NCBI GenBank assembly: GCA_016756695.1 | Contig: CP066701.1 | Location: forward strand, 3,430,001 to 3,494,000 | Source of the DNA: Heyndrickxia sporothermodurans | GTDB taxonomy: Bacteria > Bacillota > Bacilli > Bacillales > Bacillaceae_C | Length of the DNA: 64,000 nucleotides | Direction of reading: 5' to 3' | Shown: one piece after another, positions 1-8,507 of the stretch | Layout: each line of letters starts with the position of its first letter | Position numbering within the stretch: position 1 is the first letter of the stretch | Notes under the pieces: model-generated | What the model was told of the DNA's origin: nothing | The model's input: the letters and a program-made list of their open reading frames with translations, nothing else | The model's database searches: none | Made by a program: the position numbers and the translations under genes

Positions 1-165
1 TTTGGCTTTATTATCGCCGGCTGGAGAGAGAAATTTTCATTGGTATCAGATAATAATTCGGGTCCTCTGAAAATAAGTCCACGCCAATTAAGGTGGTTAT
101 TAGATGGATTATCATTGGAACAAAAACAGGCACACCCTGTTGTAACAGCAAGAACAGTAATTTAA
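1..165 (+). pseudogene. IS66 TnpB (Orf2) C-terminal fragment, frameshifted
   Basis: Frame 1 reads to a stop at 163-165 and contains SPRQLRWLLDGLSLEQ, the typical C-terminal helix of the IS66 TnpB accessory protein (compare LSQQEVRWLLEGLSIQQ in the second IS66 copy here). The first 11 codons in this frame look wrong. Frame 3 over positions 3-38 instead gives LYYRRLERE, matching the expected Y-RLE-G segment of the family. One base is therefore missing near 33-40, at an A run. TnpB is needed for IS66 transposition but its biochemical role is not settled. The start lies outside the window. Confidence 0.75.
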
Positions 166-211
166 ATAATGAAAAATCAGGAATTTACCTATTTTATCGT
201 ATAATATATTT

Positions 212-1838
212 ATGAAAAAGACAGCGAATTCAACTACCCCAACCCCTACAATTGAAGAACTCCTGCAACGCTTGGAAATGCTGGAGAAACAAAATGCGGA
301 ATTAGAGGCGAAGCTAAAAAAGCAGAGCGCGTTAGATACCAAATTAAAATGGACTGAAGAACAGCTTCGCCTTCTGCAGAAAAATAGATTCGGCTTTTCC
401 AGTGAAAAACCAACCCCGATCAATTGGAACTTTTTAATGAAGTAGAAAATGAAGCTAATCCAGATTTGCCGGAACCTACTTTGGAATCTATTACTTATCA
501 ACGGCGCCGCAAAGTTCGCGTACTAACGTGAACTGATGTTAGAAAACTTGCCTGTGGAGACGATTGAATATCGTTTATCCCCTGAAGAGCAGGTTTGTTC
601 GTGTTGCGGTGGAAATCTGCATGAAATGAGTACGCAAGTACGCCAGGAACTAAAATACATTCCTGCGGAATTGAAAGTTGTTAAACATGTTCAGTCCATT
701 TACTCTTGCCGCCATTGTGAACGTGAAGAAATTGAAACTCCGGTTGTAACAGCACCAATGCCTAAACCGGTTCATTCAGGTAGTTTAGCATCTCCTTCTT
801 TAATGGCACATATTATGAATCAAAAATATGTGGATGGGTACGCCATTATACCGGCAAGAAAAGCAATTTTCCAGATTGGGGGTACCGTTATCACGCCAAA
901 CCCTTGCCAATTGGATGATTCACGGGGCCAACCGGTGGTTGAGCCCACTTTATGATCGCATGCATCAACTTCTTTTGGAAAAGGATATTTTACATGCGGA
1001 CGAATCGACCCTGCAGGTACTTCACGAACCCGGTCGGCCAGCCACCTCAAAATCATATCTCTGGCTCTACCGTACTGGAAAAGAAGGACCTTCAATCATC
1101 CTTTACGATTATCAGGAAACTAGGTCAGGCAAAAATGCCGAGAAATTCCTGTCAGGGTTTAAAGGATATTTACAGGTTGATGGATACGCCGGGTACCATA
1201 AGGTACCTAATGTAAAACTGGTCGGTTGCATGGCTCATGCTCGACGTAAATTTGATGAGGCTTTAAAAGTATTGCCTTCTTCAAAGCGTCTGACATCAGG
1301 AGTAAGCGACAATGGAAGGTCTCCAATACTGTAACCAACTATATCGCATTGAGCGCGACCTAAAGGAGTTATCCTCTATGGAACGATACGAAAACGATTA
1401 GAACGCAAAGACAAGCCAGTCTTGGATGCTTTTTTGTCATGGCTAAAAATACAGAAGCAAAAAGTGTTACCAAAAAGCGCTTTAGGTCAGGCGATTACCT
1501 ACTGTCTCAATCAATGGAAGAAATTAGTGGCATTCCTAGAGGATGGACGATTAGAAATTGATAATAATAGAAGCGAGCGCTCAATAAAGCCCTTTGTTAT
1601 TGGGAGAAAAAACTTCCTTTTTTCAAATACACCGAAAGGTGCAAGGGCTAGCGCAATCATTTATAGCATTGTGGAAACAGCAAAGGAAAATGGCCTAAAC
1701 CCATATTATTACCTTCGCTATTTATTTGAGAAGTTACCTAACATTGATCTGACAGATAAAAATGCCCTGGATAAAGTACTGCCTTGGTCAACAACACTTC
1801 CAATCGTTTGCATAGATTTTAAAAACTTACCTAAATAA
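212..1838 (+). pseudogene. IS66 transposase (TnpC) with multiple frameshifts
   Basis: The gene can be pieced together from open fragments at 212-445, 446-530, 536-840, 828-1305, 1306-1395 and 1395-1838. In order they show an N-terminal leucine-rich coiled coil, a zinc-finger-like CSCCG region, the DDE core ([14 protein letters not shown] with the second D), the CMAHARRKF segment and the C-terminal IDNNRSERSIKPFVIGRKN motif with the catalytic E. Breaks are visible near 415-440, 520, 835 (an extra G in GATGGG), 1305 and 1390. This is the DDE enzyme that cuts and joins the ends of IS66 elements. This copy is dead unless several sequencing errors coincide, which is unlikely because neighbouring genes are clean. 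Confidence 0.9.
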
Positions 1839-1886
1839 TAACTCGATCCCCATCTGGTTGACAGGTGGGGATTATTTTACGCTTAC

Positions 1887-2019
1887 TTTGAAAATAATTA
1901 AAAACCTTACCCTTTCTCTTTAGATTATTTGAATTTCGAAAAAGGTCCGTTTTCTTAGCTTTTTCTTTTTTTGATTTAGCTGTTTTTCCTTTCTCGGTAG
2001 TATTCTTTCCTTTTATCAA
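1887..2019 (-). pseudogene. Possible lysine-rich small protein gene cut by the IS66 end
   Basis: On the minus strand a TTG start at 2019 follows an AAGGGGG ribosome binding site at good spacing. The reading frame gives about 44 residues of very lysine-rich sequence (KGKTAKSKKEKAKKTD) before running into the IS66 right end at 1886. The frame continues 18 codons inside the element to a stop at 1831. If real, this is a host gene that lost its 3' end to the insertion. The product is not recognised, and low-complexity composition alone could create such a frame. The remaining bases of 1839-2241 hold no other gene that I can see. Confidence 0.35.
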
Positions 2020-2241
2020 ACCTTTTCCCCCTTATATGTACAGAATTATGTAATTATTACTAATTATTATTCTAACCGTACTTCGCTGAATTATCTACAA
2101 ATAATTAAAAATTTTGTCGAAAAAATAGAAGTTTTATACGATAAAAGTAATAGAACCTTTATCACGTATTCCATTAAAATCGGAGTTGAAATATAATTAA
2201 TAGAGAAAGGTATAGATAAACCATTAGAAAGGCGTGATTAA

Positions 2242-2472
2242 ATGAATAAATCCTTTTACCATTACTTAATGAAATTTCGCGACCCAAAGCCTAAAGATAG
2301 TATTTCTGAATTTGCTAATCACGCGTACAAAGACCATTCTTTTCCAAAAGGACTATCGACTTACAATGAACTAAGTACCTATTTAGAACTTAATGGAGAT
2401 TATCTAACATCAATGACAGTCTTCGACCAAGTTTGGGAATTATATATAGAAGAGAAAAACTATAATAGTTGA
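2242..2472 (+). CDS. yozE: YozE, UPF0346 SAM-like small protein
   Basis: A 76-residue protein matching the YozE family throughout: SFYHYLMKFRDPKPKDSISE at the N-terminus, then FANHAYKDHSFPK and the YLELNGDYLTSMTVFDQVW block. The family adopts a sterile-alpha-motif-like helical fold in a Bacillus structure. Its cellular role is not established. The start is an ATG behind GAAAGGCG with about 7 nt of spacing. The length is normal for the family (about 70-76 residues). It is followed by a 129-nt gap before the next gene, and no clear terminator was seen in the gap. Confidence 0.9.
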   Translation: MNKSFYHYLMKFRDPKPKDSISEFANHAYKDHSFPKGLSTYNELSTYLELNGDYLTSMTVFDQVWELYIEEKNYNS

Positions 2473-2601
2473 TAAAATAATCAAAACTATTTTGATGACA
2501 AACAAACGGTTCAAAACAGCATTTTAATCAAAACCCTTCACCTTGAAATTGCATATACTAACTAATAATACTTAGGTTGTGTTTCAAGGAGACGGGAGGA
2601 A

Positions 2602-3273
2602 ATGAAAAATCACAAAAATCCAAAGTATGAAATAGGTGATATTGTAGTAATAACGAAGTATGGATCGGTAGGGAAAATTACAAATATTAAACTTATTGAT
2701 GGACAATATTTATACGAAGTAAATGATAGCGGTGGATTATTTAAAGAAAATGGAATTATGTTACTTACTGATTATAAAGGTGAATTGTTTGATAAAGAAC
2801 AAATCGATATCGAGTATAAATTCTTTTTTGGCGATTTAGTTCAAGTAAAGGGTTATAAAGACGAATTATTTAAAGTGGTTGGTTTTCGGACTGAAATTTG
2901 GCGTTATCAAGAGGATGCCTGGGAAGATATAATTTATGAGCTTACAAGGATACATGATGGGGAATGGCTTGAGGCTGATGAAGCAGAACTCATACTAATT
3001 GCAGATTCCGAGCATGCAGACGCGTTTTTAAGGAAATTTGGCTTTGTCTATCCAGCAATAAAAACAAACAAACCATTATTAATCCCTCCACCAAATGAAC
3101 AATTAGGTCATAAAATTGATTGCCTACTAGATAAATACAATGATTACAAAACATTATACTTAATGTTTCACGATGAAAATTATGTTTCGACCCTTCGAAC
3201 AATTGAAAGGCAACTGTTAAATCTATCGTATTTTTTGAATGGCAATTTAGAAAAAGACAATGTAGATCCCTAA
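2602..3273 (+). CDS. YodN-like conserved hypothetical protein
   Basis: A 223-residue soluble protein starting at ATG behind a strong GGGAGGAA site. The N-terminal 150 residues look like two small beta-barrel repeats (YEIGDIVVITKYGSVGKITNI, then FGDLVQVKGYKDELFKVVGF), resembling SH3/KOW-like folds that read polymers or metabolites. The C-terminal 70 residues are helical. Position between yozE and yozD suggests the B. subtilis YodN type, but I assign this from context more than from sequence. No catalytic motif, signal peptide or membrane segment is visible. Confidence 0.7.
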   Translation: MKNHKNPKYEIGDIVVITKYGSVGKITNIKLIDGQYLYEVNDSGGLFKENGIMLLTDYKGELFDKEQIDIEYKFFFGDLVQVKGYKDELFKVVGFRTEIWRYQEDAWEDIIYELTRIHDGEWLEADEAELILIADSEHADAFLRKFGFVYPAIKTNKPLLIPPPNEQLGHKIDCLLDKYNDYKTLYLMFHDENYVSTLRTIERQLLNLSYFLNGNLEKDNVDP

Positions 3274-3396
3274 CATGATAAAAGAAATAATGAAGGCTGT
3301 AAATAAGATAGATAAGATGTTTTCCATTGCATGTACAATTTTTTGTTCAAATAATTCGGAATGTATCCACGTTTTTAATCCGTGTATGCGGCCCAT
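3247..3396 (-). CDS. Candidate small single-span membrane protein
   Basis: A minus-strand frame of 49 codons preceded by GAAGGGA about 9 nt upstream of the ATG at 3396. It encodes an N-terminal polar part (GRIHGLKTWIHSELFEQ) and a C-terminal hydrophobic helix (FTAFIISFIMLGIYIVFF). It overlaps the last 27 bases of the upstream plus-strand gene. The family is not recognised. The competing plus-strand frame at 3275-3511 has no ribosome binding site and looks random. A tail-anchored small protein is the simplest reading, but this remains a candidate. Confidence 0.35.
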   Translation of the reverse strand: MGRIHGLKTWIHSELFEQKIVHAMENILSILFTAFIISFIMLGIYIVFF

Positions 3397-3529
3397 AATC
3401 ATACTTCCCTTCAAATTAATTGTGATTAATAAATCAATATGCTTGTCCCGCAAAAATGATGACATTAAATTTCGATTGCATAATATTTATTTAAATAACA
3501 TACATTTTTAAACTAAGGAGGCGATTTTT

Positions 3530-3709
3530 ATGAAAGAAATTGAAGTGTTTATTGACACTGAGGAGATAGCTGAATTTTTCTTTCAAGAATTAATTAAAAG
3601 AGGGTATGCTCCGAATGAAGAAGAGGTTGAAGAAATCGCCGACATTACATTTGATTACTTAATTGCAAAATCAATTATTGATGAGGAACCAGAGGAAGAC
3701 ACATATTAA
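3530..3709 (+). CDS. yozD: YozD family small acidic protein
   Basis: A 59-residue acidic protein (EIEVFIDTEEIAEFFFQELI, RGYAPNEEEVEEIADITFDYL) that matches B. subtilis YozD in length and along its whole sequence as I remember it. The start ATG follows AAGGAGG at 9-nt spacing, and the stop is immediately followed by a strong terminator. It is predicted to be soluble and helical with no metal or catalytic motif. The function of the family is unknown. Its position between the YodN-like gene and deoD fits the yod region of Bacillus. Confidence 0.85.
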   Translation: MKEIEVFIDTEEIAEFFFQELIKRGYAPNEEEVEEIADITFDYLIAKSIIDEEPEEDTY

Positions 3710-3745
3710 GCAAAAAAGCTTTCCAAATGAGGAAGGCTTTTTTGC
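3710..3745 (+). terminator. Rho-independent terminator after yozD
   Basis: A 15-bp stem GCAAAAAAGCTTTCC / GGAAGGCTTTTTTGC with one wobble position around a 6-nt loop, starting one base after the yozD stop. The run of A on one side and T on the other lets it work in both directions, so it may also end the small minus-strand gene at 3762-3887. Confidence 0.85.
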
Positions 3746-3761
3746 TTATTTGAAAACAATA

Positions 3762-3887
3762 TCATCTTTTTCGTTCTTTAGCAGAGAATTCCTTTTCATG
3801 AGCTATTTGTTCGGCAACAATTTGGTCTTCAGGAATATGATTATTTTTCTTTTGTCCATTGATTCGATTGCGATTTTTCTTGCCCAA
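3762..3887 (-). CDS. Small basic hypothetical protein, TTG start
   Basis: A 41-residue minus-strand frame starting at TTG 3887 behind GGAGGGA at about 7 nt. The sequence is highly charged (GKKNRNRINGQKKNNHIPED, then QIAHEKEFSAKERKR), resembling the very small hydrophilic proteins common in Bacillus spores, but I cannot place it in a named family. It converges on yozD and shares its bidirectional terminator. The plus-strand frame 3663-3974 in the same stretch has no ribosome binding site and a phenylalanine-rich random composition, so I prefer this strand. Confidence 0.5.
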   Translation of the reverse strand: MGKKNRNRINGQKKNNHIPEDQIVAEQIAHEKEFSAKERKR

Positions 3888-4022
3888 AGAGTATCCCTCC
3901 TTCTTACGTTTATACTATATATAGTGCCCAAAAAGAGATTAGACATGACTTTCAAGAATTTATTTGCATCCTAATAAGGAAAACAGTAAAATTAAAATAC
4001 TTGATTTTAGAGGAGGAATATT

Positions 4023-4721
4023 ATGAGTGTCCATATTAATGCGAAAGAGAATGCAATTGCTGAAACCGTACTACTGCCGGGTGATCCGCTTCGTGCAAAA
4101 TACATTGCAGAAACATTTTTAGAAGATGTTACATGTTACAATGAAGTTCGTAATATGTATGGATTTACCGGAACATATAATGGGAAGAAAGTGTCTGTTC
4201 AAGGAACAGGAATGGGAGTCCCATCAATATCTATTTACATAAATGAATTAATGCAAAGTTATAATGTGCAGAATCTAATTCGGGTCGGTACATGCGGTGC
4301 TATTCAAAAAGATGTGAGAGTACGTGACGTTATTTTAGCTATGACCGCCTCAACTGATTCGCAAATGAACCGTCTGACATTTGGTGGAATTGATTATGCA
4401 CCAACTGCCAATTTCGATTTGCTGAAAAAGGCTTATGATGGTGGTGTTGCTAAAGGACTGAACTTAAAAGTCGGAAGCGTGTTTACTGCAGATATGTTTT
4501 ATAATGATAATGCAGAACATGAAAAATGGGCAAAGTATGGTATTTTAGCAATCGAAATGGAAACAGCAGCATTATATACACTTGCAGCTAAATTTGATCG
4601 TAAAGCATTATCTGTATTAACTGTTAGTGACCACCTGCTAACTGGTGAAGAAACCACAGCAGAAGAAAGACAAACGACGTTTAATGAAATGATTGAAGTT
4701 GCTTTATCTACTTTGGTTTAA
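4023..4721 (+). CDS. deoD: Purine-nucleoside phosphorylase DeoD
   Basis: A 232-residue trimeric/hexameric-type (PNP/UDP family) phosphorylase that splits purine (deoxy)nucleosides into base and (deoxy)ribose-1-phosphate for salvage in the cytoplasm. Diagnostic features are the N-terminal [26 protein letters not shown] (phosphate-binding GDP-R), RVGTCGAI near residue 90, the substrate-binding [12 protein letters not shown] around residue 180, and the catalytic Asp in [10 protein letters not shown] around residue 203. Length is normal. The ATG follows GAGGAGGA at 7 nt. It is followed by its own terminator, so it probably forms a separate transcript from yodJ. Confidence 0.96.
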   Translation: MSVHINAKENAIAETVLLPGDPLRAKYIAETFLEDVTCYNEVRNMYGFTGTYNGKKVSVQGTGMGVPSISIYINELMQSYNVQNLIRVGTCGAIQKDVRVRDVILAMTASTDSQMNRLTFGGIDYAPTANFDLLKKAYDGGVAKGLNLKVGSVFTADMFYNDNAEHEKWAKYGILAIEMETAALYTLAAKFDRKALSVLTVSDHLLTGEETTAEERQTTFNEMIEVALSTLV

Positions 4722-4748
4722 CGGCTATAATATAAAGAGTGAGCTTTT

Positions 4749-4780
4749 AGAGGCTAGCACCCTGTTAGTCTCTATTTTAT
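4749..4780 (+). terminator. Terminator after deoD
   Basis: AGAGGCTA and TAGTCTCT form an 8-bp stem with one wobble pair around an 8-nt loop, followed by a T-rich tail (ATTTTATTTT). It lies 28 nt past the deoD stop. Confidence 0.6.
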
Positions 4781-4817
4781 TTTGCGACTACGTTGATTAA
4801 AGAAGAAAGGTGAAAAT

Positions 4818-5603
4818 ATGAAGCGAATTATTACGATAACATCAGTGCTTCTACTACTTAGTGGTTGTAGTTGGGGACAGAACGATCATACAATATCTAA
4901 GGATAAAAATGAGTCTATTCAAACGAACAATAAAACACCTGAAAAGAAGGTTGAAGGAAATTTATTGCTAGAATCGAAGTACTTTAATCACATTAAAGAC
5001 GTGAATGGACAGAAATTAATAGAAAATAATTCGAACATCTTAGCTCTTGTTAATAAGACCTATTCAATTGGTAATTATATTCCTAAAGATTTAATTCGTC
5101 CAAAAGTAAAATTTTCTTTTGGTGATCAAGATATTGAAAAAAGTTATATGAGAAAAGAAGCAGCTGATGCTTTAGAAAAAATGTTCCAAAAAGCGAGTGC
5201 TGATGGAATTGAATTATATGCTTCCTCTGGATACCGATCATACAAACGGCAAAAAGAAGTACTGAATGCTGAAATTGCAAATGTCGGAAAAGAAAAGGCG
5301 GTTCAAGCGGTGGCTATTCCGGGTCAAAGTGAACATCAAACTGGATTAGCAATGGATATCACAAGCAAAAGTGTGAATTTTCTCCTAACAGAATCGTTTG
5401 AAAAACAAAAAGAAGGGATATGGCTTCGAGAACATGCCCATGAATATGGTTTTATCCTCAGATATCCGAAGGGAAAAGAAAAGATTACCGGCTATGAGTA
5501 TGAGCCATGGCATTTCCGCTATGTTGGTAAAAAGGTTGCGACAATAATTTATAAAAATAACTGGACTTTAGAAGAGTACTTTAAACATGTAAAGAAAGCA
5601 TAA
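4818..5603 (+). CDS. yodJ: D-alanyl-D-alanine carboxypeptidase lipoprotein (VanY/LdcB family)
   Basis: A 261-residue peptidase M15B protein that trims the terminal residue from peptidoglycan stem peptides outside the membrane. The first 20 residues form a lipoprotein signal with lipobox LLSGC. A polar linker of about 80 residues follows, then the VanY fold: YASSGYRSYKRQ, the zinc ligands in SEHQTGLAMD (His and Asp), and EPWHFRYVG with the catalytic Glu and third His. Length and order match YodJ of B. subtilis, which also lies next to deoD and ctpA. The start ATG follows AAAGGTG. Confidence 0.93.
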   Translation: MKRIITITSVLLLLSGCSWGQNDHTISKDKNESIQTNNKTPEKKVEGNLLLESKYFNHIKDVNGQKLIENNSNILALVNKTYSIGNYIPKDLIRPKVKFSFGDQDIEKSYMRKEAADALEKMFQKASADGIELYASSGYRSYKRQKEVLNAEIANVGKEKAVQAVAIPGQSEHQTGLAMDITSKSVNFLLTESFEKQKEGIWLREHAHEYGFILRYPKGKEKITGYEYEPWHFRYVGKKVATIIYKNNWTLEEYFKHVKKA

Positions 5604-5627
5604 AGCAGGCGCAGCCTGCTTTTTTTA
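5603..5627 (+). terminator. Terminator after yodJ
   Basis: Perfect stem AAGCAGGC / GCCTGCTT with a 3-nt loop GCA followed by six further T. It starts at the last base of the yodJ stop codon. Confidence 0.88.
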
Positions 5628-5748
5628 CCCGTAATGCAGACAAAAAAGCTTTTCTTTCTTAAAAAGGTAAAAGCTGATAAAATAAAGAAGTTAGTATTTC
5701 GATTTGTAAACCTTGTAATGTAAATGGGTATGAAAGTGGTGAAGCTCT

Positions 5749-7209
5749 TTGGATAAAGAAGAAAATAAAGATTTCGATTCAAAAGAAGATCAAACTAACG
5801 GCTACATAAGAATTAGAAAATTTAAATTTGTTATGCTTATTTTCGTGCTTATTTTTGCAACTGCAGGTATAACTACCTTTGCTTTAGCTTTTGGGGATGA
5901 AAAGGCAGTAAAGGTAGGTGTTAATCAAAGGACGGAGTTTAATAAATTATATGATACGTATGATGAATTAAACAAAAAATATTATAAAGATATAGATAAA
6001 GAAAAATTAATTAATGGTGCGATAAATGGAATGCTGGATTCATTAGATGATCCATATTCTGACTATATGACCAAAGAAGAAGCAGAGAAATTTCATGAAA
6101 GCATTTCATCATCTTTTCAAGGAATAGGTGCTGAAATACAGGAGAAAGATGGAAATATAGTAGTAGTATCTCCAATAAAAGGTTCACCTGCTGAGAAAGT
6201 TGGCATTAAACCTAATGACAAAATATTAGCGGTTGACGGAAAAAGTATTCGTGGGATGAGTGCAAACGAAGCTGTTCTATTAATACGGGGTGAGAAAGGG
6301 ACAAAAGTGACCTTAACTATTCAAAGAGCAGGCTCCCATGATACGACACAAATGACCATCACTAGGGATGAAATCCCGGTAAACACTGTATACGCTGAAA
6401 TGATGAAAGACGGTATTGCTAAGATTCAAATTACAAGCTTTTCAGAGAACACATATAATGAGCTATTAACTGCATTGAATGAAATGGATTCAAAAGGCAT
6501 GAAATCACTCATTATTGATCTTCGTCAAAATCCTGGTGGTTTACTTGACCAAGCAATAAAAATTTCTAATCTATTTATTCCCGAAGGAAAGAAAATATTG
6601 CAGGTTGAAGATAGAAACGGAAAGCGTGAAGTTGTAACTGCCGAAGACGGTAAAAAAATTAAGGTGCCGGTAGCAGTCATTATTGATAAGGGAAGTGCTA
6701 GTGCATCGGAGATATTTGCAGCAGCAGTAAGTGAATCCGCTGGAATACCTTTAGTTGGAGAAAAATCCTTCGGTAAAGGAACTGTTCAAACAGCTAGTGA
6801 TTTTAAGGATGGTTCCAATATGAAATTCACTACGGCAAAATGGCTAACACCAAACGCCAATTGGATACATCAAAAAGGGATCGTACCAAATTATCAAGTA
6901 AAAATGCCGAAATATGCTGAATTACCGCTAATCAATCCGGATTCTAAATATAAAGTTTCATCATTATCGAATGAAGTTAAAGCTGCTGAAGAAATGTTAA
7001 AAGCTCTTGGTTACAATCCCGGAAAAATAGATGGATATTTCGATGAAAATACTAAAAAGGCAGTAATGAACTTCCAAAAAGACACGAAATTAAAAGCTAA
7101 CGGAATTTTACAAGGGAATACTACGATTCAATTAATGAATAAAATAAGAGAAAAAATCATTAAAAATGATACCCAAGTAAATAAAGCAATAGAATTATTA
7201 AAAAAATAA
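5749..7209 (+). CDS. ctpA: C-terminal processing serine peptidase (S41A), CtpA type
   Basis: A 486-residue membrane-anchored protease. After a short charged cytoplasmic N-terminus there is one membrane helix (FVMLIFVLIFATAGITTFAL, residues 27-46). An N-terminal dimerisation part follows, then a PDZ domain (FQGIGAEI ... GIKPNDKILAVDGKSI), the S41 core with catalytic Ser in DKGSASASEIFAA and Lys in SFGKGTVQ, and a C-terminal peptidoglycan-binding domain (LGYNPGKIDGYFDENTKKAV). The start is TTG behind GTGGTGAAGC. In Bacillus such proteases cleave regulatory or secreted substrates at the membrane. The neighbourhood deoD-yodJ favours CtpA over CtpB. Confidence 0.93.
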   Translation: MDKEENKDFDSKEDQTNGYIRIRKFKFVMLIFVLIFATAGITTFALAFGDEKAVKVGVNQRTEFNKLYDTYDELNKKYYKDIDKEKLINGAINGMLDSLDDPYSDYMTKEEAEKFHESISSSFQGIGAEIQEKDGNIVVVSPIKGSPAEKVGIKPNDKILAVDGKSIRGMSANEAVLLIRGEKGTKVTLTIQRAGSHDTTQMTITRDEIPVNTVYAEMMKDGIAKIQITSFSENTYNELLTALNEMDSKGMKSLIIDLRQNPGGLLDQAIKISNLFIPEGKKILQVEDRNGKREVVTAEDGKKIKVPVAVIIDKGSASASEIFAAAVSESAGIPLVGEKSFGKGTVQTASDFKDGSNMKFTTAKWLTPNANWIHQKGIVPNYQVKMPKYAELPLINPDSKYKVSSLSNEVKAAEEMLKALGYNPGKIDGYFDENTKKAVMNFQKDTKLKANGILQGNTTIQLMNKIREKIIKNDTQVNKAIELLKK

Positions 7210-7210
7210 A

Positions 7211-7256
7211 AAAGAAAAGAAACTGACATTAATAATATGTCAGTTTCTTTTCTTTT
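7211..7256 (+). terminator. Strong terminator after ctpA
   Basis: A near-perfect 19-bp hairpin (AAAGAAAAGAAACTGACAT against its complement) with a short loop directly after the ctpA stop. It ends in T-rich sequence. Confidence 0.88.
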
Positions 7257-7326
7257 ATAGCGGTTTCATTTAAATTTTATTTATAGTAGAATAAAATGCA
7301 TGGGGAAAAGAAAGGAACGCAAATGG

Positions 7327-7758
7327 ATGGATAATGAACTATACAAACTTGAATTAATATTCCGAAATATATATAGAAAGATGAAGGAGCAATTTAATTC
7401 AAGAATGAATGAGTATGTAACGACAAATGAATATATGGTTTTAAAATTGATGTATAACGGAAAAATGCGTGTAACTGATCTTTCTAAAACATTGGAAGTA
7501 TCAGCAAGCCATATTACAAGCATAACTGACTCCTTAGTACAAAAAAATTTAATTGAAAGAAGTCGTTCAAGTAAGGATCGCAGGGTTGTGGATTTAGAAT
7601 TAACAACTGAGGGAAGAGCACTAATTAAAAATCTTAATCAAATTACTTCAAATTATATGCAGGAAATGTTTGGTGTATTTACAGATGATGAAAAAAAGGA
7701 ATTAATCACACTTTTACATAAGCTTGAAAAGCAATTATTTAATGAAACGAAAGAATAA
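7327..7758 (+). CDS. MarR-family transcriptional regulator
   Basis: A winged-helix DNA-binding protein of about 143 residues. The fold is visible as an N-terminal dimer helix, YMVLKLMYNGKMRVTDLSKT, the recognition helix VSASHITSITDSLVQKNLIE, the wing with the invariant RSSKDRRVVDLELTTEG, and C-terminal dimer helices. Such proteins bind inverted repeats and release DNA on binding small phenolics or on cysteine oxidation; this one has no cysteine in the DNA-binding part. An in-frame ATG at 7300 gives nine more residues but lacks a ribosome binding site. The one at 7327 follows AAAGGAA. The target is unknown and no co-directed partner gene is adjacent. Confidence 0.88.
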   Translation: MDNELYKLELIFRNIYRKMKEQFNSRMNEYVTTNEYMVLKLMYNGKMRVTDLSKTLEVSASHITSITDSLVQKNLIERSRSSKDRRVVDLELTTEGRALIKNLNQITSNYMQEMFGVFTDDEKKELITLLHKLEKQLFNETKE

Positions 7759-7869
7759 ATACTTTACAAAATGAAAAAGGATATTCCAAATAGTAAAGAT
7801 ACCAAACTTTCATAAAAAAGCTTGTTTTAAAGTGCTTACGATTCGATACTTTTGGAACATCCTTTCAGT

Positions 7870-8115
7870 TTATTTAATGTTTTCGCCAAACTTTAAAAAC
7901 GTCATCTCATCTTCCACAAGTCCACATGCGCCACACTGCACTCTGTATTCAGGCCCTTTATAAGAAATGTGGAAAAGGTCGGATGAATGATTTCCATAAT
8001 CTTCAATAATTTCTCCTGTTTTTGGATCCATTTTTACAGCTTGTGGAACTTGTTGTATGATATTAAATCGAGTTCGGTTTGTTTTGCAATTCGGACAGCA
8101 ATATGGACCATGCAT
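7870..8115 (-). CDS. Small zinc-ribbon protein of unknown function
   Basis: An 81-residue minus-strand gene. CCPNCKTNR at the N-terminus and CGACGLVEDE near the C-terminus supply two CxxC knuckles, so a single zinc ribbon is likely. The centre (KMDPKTGEIIEDYG) is a beta-hairpin-like spacer. GGAGG precedes the ATG at 8115 at 9 nt. A further in-frame ATG at 8130 overlaps that site and is rejected. It converges with the MarR gene across about 110 nt. A role in nucleic-acid or protein binding is plausible from the ribbon but not shown. Confidence 0.75.
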   Translation of the reverse strand: MHGPYCCPNCKTNRTRFNIIQQVPQAVKMDPKTGEIIEDYGNHSSDLFHISYKGPEYRVQCGACGLVEDEMTFLKFGENIK

Positions 8116-8218
8116 AAATACAACCTCCAATATTATCCATTTTTAATTCAAGAGTTCTTTAACTTTATCATAACCAATTTACAATCTATTTATGTCTACA
8201 ATTAAAGGATGAGAATTA

Positions 8219-8485
8219 GTGAATTATTCAAAACTATTAGAAGATTATTTAAGCATTTGGAATAATAGAAGCGATTCCGAGCATACACTTTCACCTAAAG
8301 AAAAACTCCACGAATTAATAATTATGGAGCTTCATGACGAACAAACCCATCCTCGAACAAGAAAAACAAAAGAAATGAAATTTTACCTTGCGATCAAACG
8401 AGTAGCGAATTCATCGTTAACAGACTCTGAAAAAATCGCATTAATTCGATATTATACTGAGGTAATGGAAGAAATAAGTCATTAG
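8219..8485 (+). CDS. Conserved hypothetical protein, GTG start
   Basis: An 88-residue helical, soluble protein with no recognised family. The start is GTG after AAGGATGAG. Notable segments are TLSPKEKLHELIIMELHDEQTHPRTRKTKEM split over two helices and LTDSEKIALIRYYTEVMEE. The gene is divergent from the zinc-ribbon gene, with about 100 nt between them, and ends in a terminator. Confidence 0.65.
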   Translation: MNYSKLLEDYLSIWNNRSDSEHTLSPKEKLHELIIMELHDEQTHPRTRKTKEMKFYLAIKRVANSSLTDSEKIALIRYYTEVMEEISH

Positions 8486-8507
8486 TAATCCTAATGGCTT
8501 TTTTTTA
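8476..8507 (+). terminator. Terminator after the 8219-8485 gene
   Basis: Stem AAGTCATTAG / CTAATGGCTT with one wobble pair and a 4-nt loop followed by a long T run. It overlaps the stop codon region of the gene. Confidence 0.75.

Larger units (their letters stand above)
1..1886 (+). mobile_element. IS66-family element, decayed, left end outside window
   Basis: Remains of an IS66-type insertion sequence with the gene order tnpB then tnpC (the large transposase). The right end is placed at 1886 because the reverse complement there begins GTAAGCGTAAAATAATCCCC, and IS66 elements characteristically begin GTAAG. The 8 bases just outside are TTTGAAAA, so a target duplication of that sequence would be expected at the unseen left end. 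At least six reading-frame breaks are visible across tnpB and tnpC, so this copy cannot make its own transposase. It is a different IS66 lineage from the copy at 41772-44184, because the protein sequences are clearly divergent. Confidence 0.85.

Noticed and set aside
3663-3974. 103-codon plus-strand reading frame after yozD
   Set aside because: It begins inside yozD, runs through the terminator hairpin, has no ribosome binding site and shows random Phe/Leu-rich composition. The opposite strand carries a better small gene.
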